Numbered from the stretch's first letter, positions 38,133-49,487 are shown. The stretch is 64,000 nt of DNA from Obelidium mucronatum (GCA_025765595.1 JAIVFH010000016.1:186001-250000), one strand, 5' to 3'. Notes: generated by a model from the sequence alone, not told the origin. Made by a program: numbers and translations.

Positions 38133-38269
38133 CGTCTGCAGAACTCAACAGCGGGGGTTCAAGTGAGGCGAGGTAGGAGGTGCCAATCGAAGGTTGCGGG
38201 GATGGCGCAATTGGTGCTGGGTTGGTTTCGAGACAGACAAACCAAAAACGTGTTTTTATTTCACAGCAA

Positions 38270-39401
38270 TTATTCAATAACTTCTTCCCATGAGTGCGAC
38301 CAGTATCTAAGAAAGACGCTTGAATTAATCTGCGAGAACTATATGGAGTGCAAAAGTTCAGATCATACGTTATGGTGAATGCCTCCCCATGTGGATCCAC
38401 CATGTCAAGGCATTTACTGGCATTGAAAGTGGCTCTCTGTTTGGAACACACAGAATGTTCCCTCTCCCCTGATGGCCATGTCCAAGAATACGGGAAGACG
38501 AATCGTGAATCGGCTATATAAACAGAGTTCTCTTTGTGCCAACCCAAACGAATGTATTCCGTCAAGGCCCTCCAAATCATTACCGGTCCCGTTAGCTCTT
38601 CAACAGTCATATCATTTGTATATTCCATCATTAATTTGGCGCATAGTAACCAAAACGGATGTCCAGGTCGAGATGCCATCCAGGCATTTGGCAGTCCATG
38701 AAGATAGTTCCATGCACCTTGAGAAAAGGGAAACAGAGGTTTCGCTTCAGTCCTCATGTTTCCTAGTATTAACTCATGGCCGTCAATAAATGGTGCTGAG
38801 TTGGAAACGTTAGATATAGTTTTCACCCAAAAACGCCTCACCAATCGGCCTCAGGGAAACAACATCCAAATCGGCATAGATTCCACCGTATTTATGCAAA
38901 TAAAATATTCTGCTGGCATCAGCTTTAAGAATAGGTGATTCAAAACTCTCATATCGTTTCAAAAACCACGGATAGTGTTGCATAATCAGCTCTCGATTTT
39001 CAGTGTCGTCCCAAATAACATATCTGAAGTCAGGATTCATAAGCTTCCACGATTGACTCCATTCGAGAAAAGTCTGGCGGATAGGACACATCAACTCAAT
39101 TTTTTCTTGTGCTGTCAAACCTCAGGGATATCATGCGTTTTCCAAGACTGATGCACCAATTTGGGTATCCCTTCGCCTTTTGAAAACGGAATAGGAGTTA
39201 TTGATAGCAATTCTGCTTCCCGAAGAGCAGTCACTGGATTCAGTTCAAAGACTGTTGGCTCAACTCGTGAGTAAGTGGACACAGCAGACTCAAGTGAGTA
39301 CCTCTTATGTAACAAAATACTAAAAACGCGCAGAACGACGTAATGATTAAGGACACGACGAGCCGTTTCGTCCAAACAGTTTTTCGAGCATGAATTTTCA
39401 T
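38270..39401 (-). CDS. GT32 glycosyltransferase, paralog c
   Basis: Exons 39401-39302, 39233-39121, 39073-38842, 38795-38369 and 38306-38270 give 302 aa. It starts with a basic segment and one helix (LVVSLIITSFCAFLVFCYI). IPKLVHQSWKT, FYLHKYGGIYADLDV (DXD) and LPNAWMASRPGHPFW follow, and it ends TYWSHSWEEVIE after a 62-bp last intron. Exon 3 is 232 bp as in paralogs a and b. It lies between importin-5 (93 bp upstream) and the regulator gene (137 bp downstream), all on the minus strand. Confidence 0.87.
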
Positions 39402-39494
39402 TCCAAGACAAATATGTAAACTTTATTTCAAGCTAAGCAGAAACTATAAACGTAGAAAAATGAGTGTGATAGGCTTGTATGTACTTCAGCACCT

Positions 39495-42400
39495 TTACAG
39501 ACCCAGCTTCTGTTGGAGAAATAGCTGTCTCTCCACAGGTACACCATCTGCAGGATTGATACTTGGGGCAACACCACGAATTGCCTGGATGGCCATCACC
39601 ATTTTCTGCTCTAACTCAGGCGTAAACTCCAAATCTGACACAAGAGCACGAGCCAAGATTGAGACAATCTTTGGGAAATTAGAATTGTTTGGTCCCAAAA
39701 TAACTGGATGGCTGCTTTCCACTAGGCTCAAGAAATACACGTACGACACATTAGCCTCTTCTTGGTCATTGAGGATTGGCATACTGTTGAACCAATATGA
39801 TAGTGCTTGGTTGGAATCAAATCCTGAAGCTCCCGCATAGGCAGCACAAATTTTCCCAACAGCGCTAATGGCATTTTCAGTTGCCATAACATTATCAACA
39901 GTTTTTGATTTTGGATCCAAGATCATAGCACCGAGAGGTGCCAATGCAGCGATACACCCGTTTGCAAAATCCGGACCACCCTTCGCGGCACAAATACCAA
40001 CACTGTAGGCTGCGGCTTGCCTCACGTCTTCGTCTTTACTGCTTAAAGCTTGAACGAACGACTCAAAAAACATAGCACTGAATTGGAAGGAGGCCGGACC
40101 ACAGTATTCAACCAAATCAGCGAAGACACAGAGACCGAAGTGCTTGACATCATCTTTAGAGTTGGTCAGGAACATCTTCAGCTTGGGTAATAGGGGTTGA
40201 ATGTATTGAATGAACGCGATTCCAGCAATCTTAAAGATTTCATGGAAAGCATTCGCCATTTCAGATAAAAGCTCGTTGTCACTTTCTTCGTCCATCTTGA
40301 GAGCCTCCTCTTCTTCCTCATCGTAGTCCACATCTTTACGAGACGCTGAAAAAGCAATTTAGAAAAGACTTTAAAGGAGTTCTGATGTTGGCGAGGAGTG
40401 TGGGCAGTCAGGCTTCATTTCAAGTGTAGATTTTTTAAACCGCATATCCAACGACATCCAGGTAACAGAGCGTCACTTCAACACCGCAAATAGCCACCGA
40501 TACTCAGAAAGCAGATGGCTACTCGCATTCAAAGGATCTCCATATTTAGGGTTGTACGAAGGACTCAGTATTGCAGATTCATTTGTAATCACTAGCAGCA
40601 AAGAAAGAGGTGTAAAGATGTACGGAGAAACACGTACCATTTCTATCACGGGTCCTTTTCACAAATTCATCCAACTGCTTTTCAGCAGACTCGATGAATC
40701 GCTGCATCTGCACCTGGGTCAAGAATTCTGGACCTAAGTATTGCAGACACTCTGAGTAGGTTCCATAAATGTGAGACGAGTATCCAGGGTCCAGTTCAGT
40801 CATCATGAAGTCCAAAAGCTTTTCGACAACCTCACTCCAGAACTTCATAATCTGGTCATTTGCTGCAAGAGGCGTATGCGTTAGCGAATACCTTGATGAT
40901 ATTCGTACATCACTACTTACGAACGTTGGCTCTCTTCATGCAGTTGAACAGCAATGGAATGGTAGATGCTGCTGCATGTCTCACACCGTCGTGGAACACG
41001 AAATTCAGGAGTGGAACAGTGGTTTCCATCACCTGCTGGACGTAAGGAACAAAGTGTTCTTCCAAGTCTCGGGCATATGTGCAAATCATTTCAACAGCCG
41101 TGTGCTTGTCTTCCAACACGTTTGTTTTGATTCCAAACTTTTGAGTACCCAAAGATATGAATTCCCATCCTTCTTCCTCGGGATATTTATCCTCACTCTC
41201 ATCTGAATCCAGAACGGCCATGTCAGGTTTGACGGCGGCCGCTGCAATCAGAGGTGGAATAACGTAGCTCAGGTAAGGTACAAATTCTACTCCGATAACC
41301 TTGCACACTCTCGCCCAAGCAACAAGCAAGTAACTAGACACGGGATCATCATCCTCTTTTGGTTCTTGTTGGATAGCTTGAAGGATTGAGAGGAATTGGT
41401 GCACGTGTTGGGAGAACACGTCTTTCTCGACGGCAAGACCAATCAAGGATGCACACTCGAGTGCCTTTCCTCGCAGAAGACGGAAGCGCTTATCAGTAGC
41501 ATTTTGAAGAATGTTCATCAGGACTGGCATGATAGCAGGGTAATACTGAACCAGAATAGTATTAATACACCATGAATAGATGCAAAGGAGTTGAGAGATA
41601 AAAGGAAAGGGTTGCTTCATTCTCTGGTGTGGTATATGTCCGCATCTTGAAACCGAGGTCAGTTGATAATTCCGTTCCAACACCGCAAATATCCACCGAT
41701 ACTCCCAAAGGAAGCAGATGGATACTCACATTCGAAACGAACTTATCGGTAGCCCTCATTAGCTTCAATGAGTATTGCAGATTCTATTGTAATCACAAGC
41801 GGAGGGGGTATGATTGGAGGGATAGGGTCATGACACCTACGTTAACAAAATTCTTTCCAGCACAGTCTGCCACAGTAGCAATAGTTGTAATAGCTTGCTC
41901 TTGAACATAAGTTTTCTCCACATTCAGCAAACCAACAAGACGGCGAACAATCTCCTCTAATACAGGAGTAATCTTGAACTTGTCCGCATCTTCCATAAAG
42001 TTCACAAGGGCTGCAGCGGAATGAGATTGAACTCTTGGATTTGCGCTGTCGTCCATAAGCGGCACTAGGTTGCTCAAGATGATGTCGTTGTACTCTGATT
42101 GGAAAGTCGGAGCAAAGTCTGTACACATTTGCCCGACACAGTTACAAGCAGCAAATCGAACACGAGGGTGTGGGTCTCGAAGGTATGGAATAACGAGGCT
42201 GCAAAAACAATACGTCAGATGACAAACCCAATGCTGCAGACTCACTCCACAACATCCTTCAAGGAGTCAATCATGATATCTCTGCATCCTTCACCCATCA
42301 CAGAGACGGCAAGGAGACCAGCATGACGACTTTGCCATTCAGGTGACCCCAGCAACTTTGGAATCAAATTGAACGCAATGCTGAGCATGGTTTTTCCACC

Positions 42401-43853
42401 TAAGAAAACCACAACATTAGAATTATAGAAACATACACACAAAATAAATCAATAGTACCCAAAGCAATACTAAGACGGTCGATAGCCTGCTCTGCAAACA
42501 CATAGTCCTCATCGTTGTCATCATCGTCTTGCGAAAGCTAAAGACGGTCAATAAAATGTACAACTTTTGAAGCAGATAACAACTAACGTCTTCGGTGGTA
42601 TACCAGCTCTGGCTGTCTTCAATCTTGGCCATCCAGCTGAGAAGAATGGGAACAATAGTAGCAGCGAATTGAGGAAGCTTTCGAATCATTCCAGGTCGAG
42701 CTTCTGCAAGTGCAATCAACAATTCCACAGCAGTCTGTCGAGTTGGGGAGTCAAGCTCTCCATTTTGCATCACAGAGGACACGAACTCAATCAAATGTGG
42801 CAAGTGAATACGAAACAGTTTTGGGTCGGCTTCGGCCAATTCAATCAGGTATGAGAAACCATCCACAATGAACTTTTCCTCAGTCAGTTGGGACAGTGTC
42901 TATGAGCAAAATTAGAAACAATACAAAACCGTATTTCCAGCACGCCTCACCGTCAAGATGACTGGCATAAGTTGCGCAAAGGCGGTTCTCGATGGACTAT
43001 TCGAAGCGGTTTCCTTGTCTTCTTCGGTTTGCAGCACATCCACCATATACATAACAGAAGCATGGATAGCCGTCACTCTGACATCTTCACTGGGAGTGTT
43101 TAAGCAATCGGCAAATAAAGGTGCTGCCGCAGCAGGTGACGATTGGTCAGTGATCAACGAAGGAACAACCGCAATAATACGGAGTGCCGCTTCCCGTAGA
43201 TGCGGTGTTGGGGATTTCAGGCACTCATGGATCGCAGAGAGCAACGCAGGCCATTCACCTTAAGAAAAACAATTATTAAGAGAGGAAAAAAAAAAGGTAG
43301 GAAATGACACTCACGGTCAATCTGGATATTTTCGACCATCAGCTCTGAAATAGAGTCGCAGATTTTGTGTCTAACGTCTGAGACAGTTTCTTGGGAAAGG
43401 GCCTGAAGCAAGGATTGCTGAGTGTAATTGCGAACATCGTCAGCCACATGTGCCCAGAGCGAATGGGATTCTTCGTCATCCTTAAAGTCAACTGGAACTT
43501 TAGCGGCAAATCGACGCAAGAGAATGGCAGAGAGAGAACGAATCTAAAAAAAACAAAACCAAGCAATCAGCAAAACAGTTGAAAGCAGAAAATCAAATCA
43601 AAGTATCGAAATCAACGAAGTGCATGTAATTGTTAAATAGAAATACCTGAGCCTCTGGGTGGTGGCAGGCAATGTTTGACAGACCAGCAAGCAGGACGTT
43701 GGGTTGCGTATCCTTCCATTGAGTAGACAAAGCAGATTCGGCAGCCTGGCGTTCAACATTGTTTGCAGAGAGAAGACCGGCAACGACAGCAGCCAATTCG
43801 CCAACGACAGGCTGTGTCATGAGCGCTTCGATGGGCGCAGAGTTGGCACTCAT
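39495..43853 (-). CDS. IPO5: Importin-5 / Kap121-type karyopherin
   Basis: Nuclear import receptor made of HEAT repeats. Ten exons: 43853-43647, 43543-43315, 43258-42951, 42899-42588, 42537-42459, 42399-42246, 42198-41841, 41545-40921, 40862-40638 and 40345-39495. All phases agree (1115 aa, against ~1100 in the family). Hallmarks include [30 protein letters not shown], the acidic inter-HEAT loop [17 protein letters not shown] and [16 protein letters not shown]. Eight importin-beta-like HEATs precede the acidic loop that binds Ran and cargo in homologs. Introns 7 and 9 are 295 and 292 bp, three to six times the others, and share a conserved element. Confidence 0.95.
40473..40600 (-). ncRNA. 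Candidate intron-encoded structured RNA, copy B
   Basis: Lies in the 292-bp ninth intron of the importin-5 gene. It shares with copy A a GTGATTACAA start, ~45 nt after the 5' splice site, then AATCTGCAATACT. A 14-bp hairpin stem follows whose 5' strand is TGCGAGTAGCCATC and 3' strand GGTGGCTATTTGCG. Relative to copy A a U-A pair becomes G-C, and a U-G pair becomes C-G. Several G-U pairs make the stem favourable only on the host-transcript strand. No H/ACA or perfect C/D box set was found, so the class is open. Confidence 0.5.
41672..41803 (-). ncRNA. Candidate intron-encoded structured RNA, copy A
   Basis: Lies in the 295-bp seventh intron of the importin-5 gene, ~44 nt after its 5' splice site. 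It starts GTGATTACAA, a near match to a C box, then AATCTGCAATACT. The hairpin 5' strand is TGTGAGTATCCATC and the 3' strand GGTGGATATTTGCG, closed by a loop that contains a short GCTTCC/GGGAGT helix. The surrounding intron sequence has diverged far more than this core. A snoRNA-like or other guide RNA is the simplest reading; a shared transposon fragment is the alternative. Confidence 0.5.
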
Positions 43854-43945
43854 TTCTTGTAATGTAAAAAAAAAAAGAAAAAAAAGAAAGAAAGCATCTC
43901 GGAAACTTTCAAGTTCAAGCGGCCAAAAAGAAATACAACTCTCAT

Positions 43946-45935
43946 TTATTGTGCCACACCCCTCTTTCGAACGCCATCACGCTGGATCAGCCCATCTGAA
44001 TTTGCCGCAACACTGTCCCGCACCAACCAACTGCTCAATCGCTTTACATTTCCATCTCTCTCATCCAATTGCGCTTTACTACTTCTTGTCCAACTACTCC
44101 AGCTTGTCACTGAATTCATCTTTCGTCCGCCGTCTACAGTATTGCTGGCTCCCCTTAATTTTGGGATGGGCGCCTCCTTCATGAGCCGAATCCAGCGCCG
44201 TCTTCGTGTCAAAGATGTTATTCCAGCTGATTTTGAAGGATTGGTCCAATTGTGGTCACTAAATTTTGACTTGTCATTGCATCGAATCGTATTGTGGCAG
44301 GAAAAAGCTTACCTGTAGACCCATCCATCCGAATCAGTGGCAGTCCAATCGAAATCTAAAATCCAGTCATCATCATCCCATTCGTATCCCTGCAGTGGCG
44401 CAGATCCAGCGGACTTTTCAATCAATTTTGTCGTTCCAGGCCCATCACTCCATGATGCCCTCTCTTCTCCCAGCATGGTCGCCGTCCATCCAGGTCCTAT
44501 ATATTCAAACGAATTAACGAGTTAGCTTGAAAACTTCAAAAAGAAACCAAAAAAAAAAAAACAGCTCACCAGCCCACCACCGTTGATTTTCAAAGAGTTC
44601 CACAGTAACCTTCGCAATTGACCCTTGTTGTTCCTCGAGATTTTCATCCACTTCCGCCTTGGCTTCATTGCTTGAAGCACAATCCCCAACTCCCCACGCA
44701 TATTGACCAACAGAAAAATCAACCACAGAATCTGGTAAAGGAAGGCCTCTCACCACAGACTCTCCCACCATGACACCTCGTCGGTACAAGACTTTTGGCA
44801 ACACATTCATGAATAACATGCAAATCCATGTCTCTCGACACAATATCCAAGTCCCACAAACTCCACTGATGAAACGAATCAACCAGAATGGAACAACATG
44901 GAACAAAAGCAAGGCCAATGGAATCGCAGCAATCACGGTTTTGACCACAAAAGCCGTCTTTTCGGGACTCTTCCAAGTCAAATACGCGTCATGGAAAGCC
45001 GCAAGGGTATCAAACGTTGAACAAAAGAGGGCCATTGCGTTTTGAACGAATGCAAGGTTTCGATTATATCTCTCGGTCCCCAGATTTTCAAACACTGTTA
45101 TGAGGTCGCTCTGCGGTGGTAAGGATGGGACTAAAGGTGGTGCTTTTGATATGTATCTATAGAATACATATAGCGACAGAACGAGTTGTGGCAGAACAAC
45201 AAGAAGGAACGGGTATACACCTAACAGGAAAAAAAAAAGTCAATTTAAGAGCAAACCAATGACTTCGAGAGACGGGTGTTCGAAAAAGAAAAAGTCTTAC
45301 AACACGCGATAAACGTAACGAGAATAATTGAAGAGAGTGCCGCATCTTTCCACTTGAGAATATTTCCTACAAGCTCAACACCATCCACAATCACACTCAA
45401 CCTCGCCAACCCGCCAGCGCCCATCGAAACCAGCGACGACGTGCCCGCAACAATTCCTTCGGATTCACTTTTTCGTTTTTGCAGCTTCGCTTGAACGTGG
45501 GCGGTTTGCCGTGAAACGAGTTCGGGAATGTCTTTGGCGGGAAGTCCTGACAGGGCAATGGGGAACGCGTGCATTGGCAGAGAAGGATTCGACAACTAGT
45601 TTCAAAAAAAGTAGTTGTATTTGGTAAGTCTTATCGGAAAAAAGGAGATTATAAGGGATTCTTGAGAGAGTGCCTAACACATCCAATAAAGCGCCCCCTC
45701 TTACCCTCGCTGTACGTGTCCTAGCAGCAGGCATAGGCGTTTGCTTTCCGCCTATTGATGAGGCCTTTGATATCGATGATGTTTTATCGGAGCAAATGCT
45801 CGCGCTGCAGCTTGTTTGCGTTGGAGTTGCTGGTCGAGATGAGGCCGTGGATGACATTATTATTGATTTTCCAAGATCAGCTTTCCTCCTTCGTTCTTGC
45901 AACCCAAAGAACTCCATCTGGTTAAAATTATCCAT
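43946..45935 (-). CDS. Peroxin, PEX24/PEX30-type with DysF domain
   Basis: Exons 45935-45681, 45595-45301, 45220-44570, 44496-44313 and 44258-43946 give 565 aa. A Ser/Thr-rich N-terminus leads into several hydrophobic helices (SIILVTFIACCVYPFLLVVLP, VVKTVIAAIPLALLLF). The C-terminal half carries a DysF domain: VELFENQRWWAG, then GPGWTATMLGEERASWSD, DWTATDSDGWVYS and TRRRRWIRLMKEA. This is the arrangement of the yeast Pex28-Pex32/Pex24 family, which sits at ER-peroxisome contacts and controls peroxisome number. The basic C-terminal tail is unassigned. Confidence 0.85.
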
Positions 45936-46161
45936 CGAACTGTTTCTTGTATTGCCTCCTTTTTTTTTTTAATGATGTGCAGAAAGAAGGTAAAAATAGC
46001 ACATGGACTCTCCACTCGATCCAATAAAATGATATCAACAAATCAAGTCAGAACACATAACTGGTAACGGATTTATTCAATATTTTATCGGATTCTTGAC
46101 GATTATCCTTTTTCCTACTCCACAATGTTTATGTTATGCAAAAAAAAAGCACTTAACAAAA
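45936..46161. promoter_or_regulatory. Divergent promoter region, peroxin and GT32-d
   Basis: 226 AT-rich bp between outward-facing start codons, with an A-run near 46140 just before the GT32-d start. No recognised site. Confidence 0.45.
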
Positions 46162-47019
46162 ATGGTTGTTCGCACAACAACCAAACCGCGAATCAGAGCC
46201 CTAGCCATCCTTGCTATCCTGGCATGCATTCTCCTCTTCATAACCACTCAAAAAGCAGCCACGCAAGATTATAATCCCGCAAACATAATGTCACAGCAAG
46301 AGATTGAGAGAATATGGGCAAAGTGGCGGAAAACTGGGAAAGACGTGATATTCCACGACCAATTTAAACCAAAAGATGACAGACTGGTTTCAAAAATGAC
46401 TGACTATGATAGGTTTTATTTTGGGAACGCGGAGGGTGGTGGTGGTGGTGTCGATGTATGCAAGATTCCCAGGTTTGACAGGTTTCATGTTTTGACTGCA
46501 ACAGCTTGCAAACACACACACACACACACCCACAATTCAGATCCATTCACCAAACTTACAAAACCAATGATCGCTCGAAAATCGAAAGCTCTCGTTTGGC
46601 TTACATGGACACATGGATCACAATGAACAATGGATACACGTATACGCTGTGGACAGATAACCAAATGTGGGAATTTGTGCATACCAACTATCCAGAACGA
46701 ATTCAAAAAGCTTACAAGAAACTTCCAATGGTTTGAAAGATAAAAAAAAAACGCACTTTTCCCACTACTGACACAACACTCTCACCCGCACACCAAAAAA
46801 AAAAGGTTGTTCAAAAAACAGACTTCTTTCGATACCTGGTCATCAACAAATTCGGTGGATATTACACCGATACGGACACGCGATGTGCCAGGAACCTGGA
46901 TTGGTGGCGAATCGATTACTTGAATGAACCCGTCAAGTTCATTGCTGGGCTTGAGGTAACCCCCATAAAAAGGAAAAAAAGAAACACAAGCCAACTAAAA
47001 CCTATTATTTTACATCCGC

Positions 47020-47086
<67 letters not shown>

Positions 47087-47537
47087 GTGGCATATGGCAC
47101 CCCCCGACTTCCCAAACACACCAATCTCAATCACCCAATGGGCATTCGCTTCAACCCCCAACCATCCGATCCTCACAATCATGATTGAAAGCGTGACAAA
47201 CATGATTCTCCACGGTTCCCAAAAAGACCTGCACGATACAACCAAAGTGATTGAAATCACAGGACCGTTTCAGTGGACACGCGTGATTCGCGCGTTTATT
47301 GAAAGTCGGGGTTGGAAGCTCGAGGAGGATGTTGGGAAGGGGGAGGCTGTGTACTATGCGGATGAAGGTGTTTTGTTGTTGCCGCCTGTCGCGTTTAATC
47401 CTGGGTCGTTTCAGCCGAATAGTACGTTGAGGGATGAGAGGACTGTTTTGTATCATGAGTTTGCAGGGAATAAAGGGTGGAAGAAGGTGAAGAAGGGGAG
47501 GACGTGGTGGGGTCAAATGGAGGATGATAAAGAATGA
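46162..47537 (+). CDS. OCH1-like GT32 glycosyltransferase (paralog d)
   Basis: Exons 46162-46472, 46541-46730, 46806-46955 and 47088-47537 give 366 aa. Type II topology with helix ALAILAILACILLFI. SIHQTYKT, NGYTYTLWTD, DFFRYLVINKFGGYYTDTDTR (DXD is DTD) and a C-terminal QWAFASTPNHP block place it closer to fungal OCH1/HOC1 than paralogs a-c. The third intron (132 bp) contains a (CAA)22 tract and is a stop-free multiple of three. If retained it would insert 44 residues including 23 Gln. Splicing is preferred because the OCH1 fold runs through here and a CTAAAAC branch site is present. Confidence 0.83.
46511..46530 (+). repeat. (CA)n microsatellite next to a 3' splice site
   Basis: A (CA)9-10 run inside the first intron of the OCH1-like gene, ending about 10 nt before its acceptor at 46540. 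It is free of AG. Confidence 0.85.
47019..47087 (+). repeat. (CAA)22-CAG tract
   Basis: Twenty-two perfect CAA units followed by CAG, which is the presumed acceptor of the third intron. It stays in frame with both flanking exons. Confidence 0.95.
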
Positions 47538-47620
47538 CGAACTTCCACAAAAAAAAAAAAAAAGCCAGATTGATATTGTACCTCTACAACGAGAGATTTT
47601 GAGCCCTTTCATAAACTAAT

Positions 47621-47916
47621 AGTTATCAACGCGCTCACTACAATTTTCTTGAAAACTATCCACTGTTTCTCTTTCTTTTAGCAACTTCTGGTTTTCAGTA
47701 TCCTCAAATCGCAGCTGGTGCTGGTGCAGTCTGGATCGTGGGCCGTAACTTGTGCAGAGCCATCAAACGGTAATGGTTGTATTGCTTTTGTTCATTTTAT
47801 TGTAATGCTTGTATTGATGGGATGGGGAATGACCGCTGGAGTTTCCTATCCGTTAAGATACGCAAAAGTTCCCGAACTGACACCGTGTGGCAGAATGCAC
47901 TGAAGACCAAAGAATG
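47621..47916 (+). pseudogene. MGST3-like relic, exon 2 joined to exon 1 end
   Basis: 47621-47856 closely matches exon 3 of the intact gene at 48567-48837 (YQRAH...NYPQFLFLLATSG, GAGAVWIVGR region) but has lost the YASNYQTG segment and its frame is broken. 47857-47916 instead matches the 3' end of the first exon of the MGST3 copy at 48923. The order exon-2-like then exon-1-like suggests a deleted tandem junction. No functional product expected. Confidence 0.8.
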
Positions 47917-48000
47917 GTTTGTTGTTGCTGCTTGTCGCGTTTAATACTCCAGAGAACGTGTTTTTGTAACATGAAATAAAGGGGTCAAAAGAAGATCGAA
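47917..48000 (+). pseudogene. Relic of the GT32-d 3' end
   Basis: The string around 47919-47950 (TTGTTGTTGC, TGTCGCGTTTAAT) and a later TGAAATAAAGGG match, with gaps, the 3' coding end of the OCH1-like gene at about 47372-47475. It lies directly after the MGST3 relic, showing that the duplicated unit spanned both genes. Confidence 0.6.
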
Positions 48001-48232
48001 GTACAACTGTAAAGAAAAAAAGAAAGTTAATAATTGAGAGCAGCTGGGAAAGTTTTATTTTTGGCGAATCAAAGTCGCTTTATTACAGTAATCGTGGGGA
48101 CCAGCGAAATGAAACTCAACGTGGTTCGAAATTTTGGATTTGAAATCTATTTGAAATACCATAAATAAAATAAATTTGAAAACACAAACAAACAACATAT
48201 TGTATCAACAAAAAAAAAAGGATTCACCGAAT
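48001..48232. other. Promoter region of MGST3-like gene 1
   Basis: AT-rich interval with several A runs and an AATAAA-like ATAAATAAAAT near 48166. No gene seen. Confidence 0.4.
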
Positions 48233-48837
48233 ATGTCTTTCACTCTTCCAGCAGACTATGGTTATGTAAGTTCTCCTCATTTCATTTTTGTGTGTAAACT
48301 CTGAATAACCCGACCGCGTATTCTTAACTGCTTCAGGTTATCGCAGTAGGCGCCCTCTCCACTCTTTATCCTCTTGTGCTGGGTGGACAAGTTGGAGGAG
48401 CTCGCAAGAGAGCGAATGTTCCTTACCCACACATGTACGCAACTCAAGAAGAATGCGCAAAGGACAAGAACAAGTACTTGTTCAATTGGTGAGTCTTTAT
48501 GACAAGCAGACAACAACACAGTAGTACATGGACACAAAAACTGACTGTTCCCACGAAAAAAAAAAGCTACCAACGCGCCCACCACAACTTTCTTGAAAAC
48601 TATCCACAGTTTCTCTTTCTTTTAGCAACTTCTGGTATTCAGTATCCGCAAATCGCAGCTGGTGCTGGTGCAGTCTGGATTGTGGGCCGTATTTTTTACG
48701 CTTCAAATTATCAAACTGGGGAGCCATCAAAACGTAACGGTGGTCTTGCCTTGCTTCATTTATTTGGAATGCTTACTTTGATTGGATTGGGGATCACCAC
48801 TGGAGTTTCTCTTTCGTGGAAGGCATTCTCGACTTGA
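48233..48837 (+). CDS. MGST3: Microsomal glutathione S-transferase 3-like, copy 1
   Basis: MAPEG-family integral membrane enzyme of detoxification and eicosanoid-type metabolism. Exons 48233-48265, 48337-48488 and 48567-48837 give 151 aa, the usual size. Four hydrophobic segments are present, with the MGST3 signature FNCYQRAHHNFLENYPQF and GRIFYASNYQTGEP. Copy 2 lacks the first intron, and otherwise has the same length and the same second intron position. An AATAAA lies at 48879-48884, 39 bp before the next ATG. Confidence 0.93.
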
Positions 48838-48922
48838 AAATACAATCTGGACCTCGTGTTTTTTATATTTGAAATACAAATAAAAAATAAACTTTCGAAA
48901 AAAAAAAAAGTACCATTTGATC

Positions 48923-49444
48923 ATGCCCGGATTCACTTTGGCGCCCGAATACTCTTACGTTCTTGCTGTTGGAACAATTTCTACACTATATCCAATCATT
49001 CTTGGAGGACAAGTTGGTGCGGCACGTCGAAAAGCAAAGTTCCCATACCCACACGTTTATGCGACCGTGGCAGAGTGCGCTGAAGACCAGAACAAGCATG
49101 TTTTCAACTGGTAAGTAAAACAATATTGAGCCGGCAAGTTTTCAACACAGACATATTAATTCGCGACACATGACAGTTACCAACGCGCACACCACAACTT
49201 TATGGAAAACTATCCTCAGTTTTTGATTCTGCTTTTGACGGCTGGAATTGAGCACCCAGTGGCGGCAGCCGTGTCCGGAAGTGTGTGGTTGATTGGACGT
49301 GCATTGTTTAGCAGAAATTACCAGACAGGAGACCCCGCCAAGCGAAATAAGGGGATGGCGTGGATCCATTATGTCGGACTTACCTGTTTGCTTGGAATGA
49401 GTGTCAAGACGAGTGTAATTCATGTGGCCAAGACCCTCTTTTGA
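48923..49444 (+). CDS. MGST3: Microsomal glutathione S-transferase 3-like, copy 2
   Basis: Tandem paralog of copy 1, start codon 85 bp after its stop. Exons 48923-49110 and 49177-49444 give 151 aa. MAPEG hallmarks FNCYQRAHHNFMENYPQF and SRNYQTGDPAKRN are intact. It has no intron in the first exon, where copy 1 has one after the eleventh codon. Protein identity to copy 1 is moderate, so the duplication is not recent, unlike the better preserved nucleotide match between copy 1 and the upstream relic. Confidence 0.93.
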
Positions 49445-49487
49445 GATTATTAATAATAAATTAACTTTAATAAATAAAATAAATAAA
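49445..49487 (+). terminator. MGST3 copy 2 3' end, AATAAA abutting next ATG
   Basis: Several AATAAA hexamers fill this 43-bp spacer, the last (49482-49487) touching the ATG of the ARMC8-like gene. Confidence 0.6.

Noticed and set aside
40473..41803. Assignment of the intronic elements to H/ACA snoRNA
   Set aside because: A hairpin with an apical helix fits, but no ANANNA hinge or ACA tail was found at the right distance in both copies.
44165..44317. Plus-strand open frame starting MGASFMSRIQRR
   Set aside because: It is antisense to exons 4-5 of the PEX30-like gene, whose DysF motifs and phases are clear on the minus strand.
46956..47087. A 44-residue Lys-rich and poly-Gln insert in the OCH1-like enzyme
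   Set aside because: GTAACC donor, CTAAAAC branch site and CAG acceptor bracket it, and the family has no insert here; treated as an intron.
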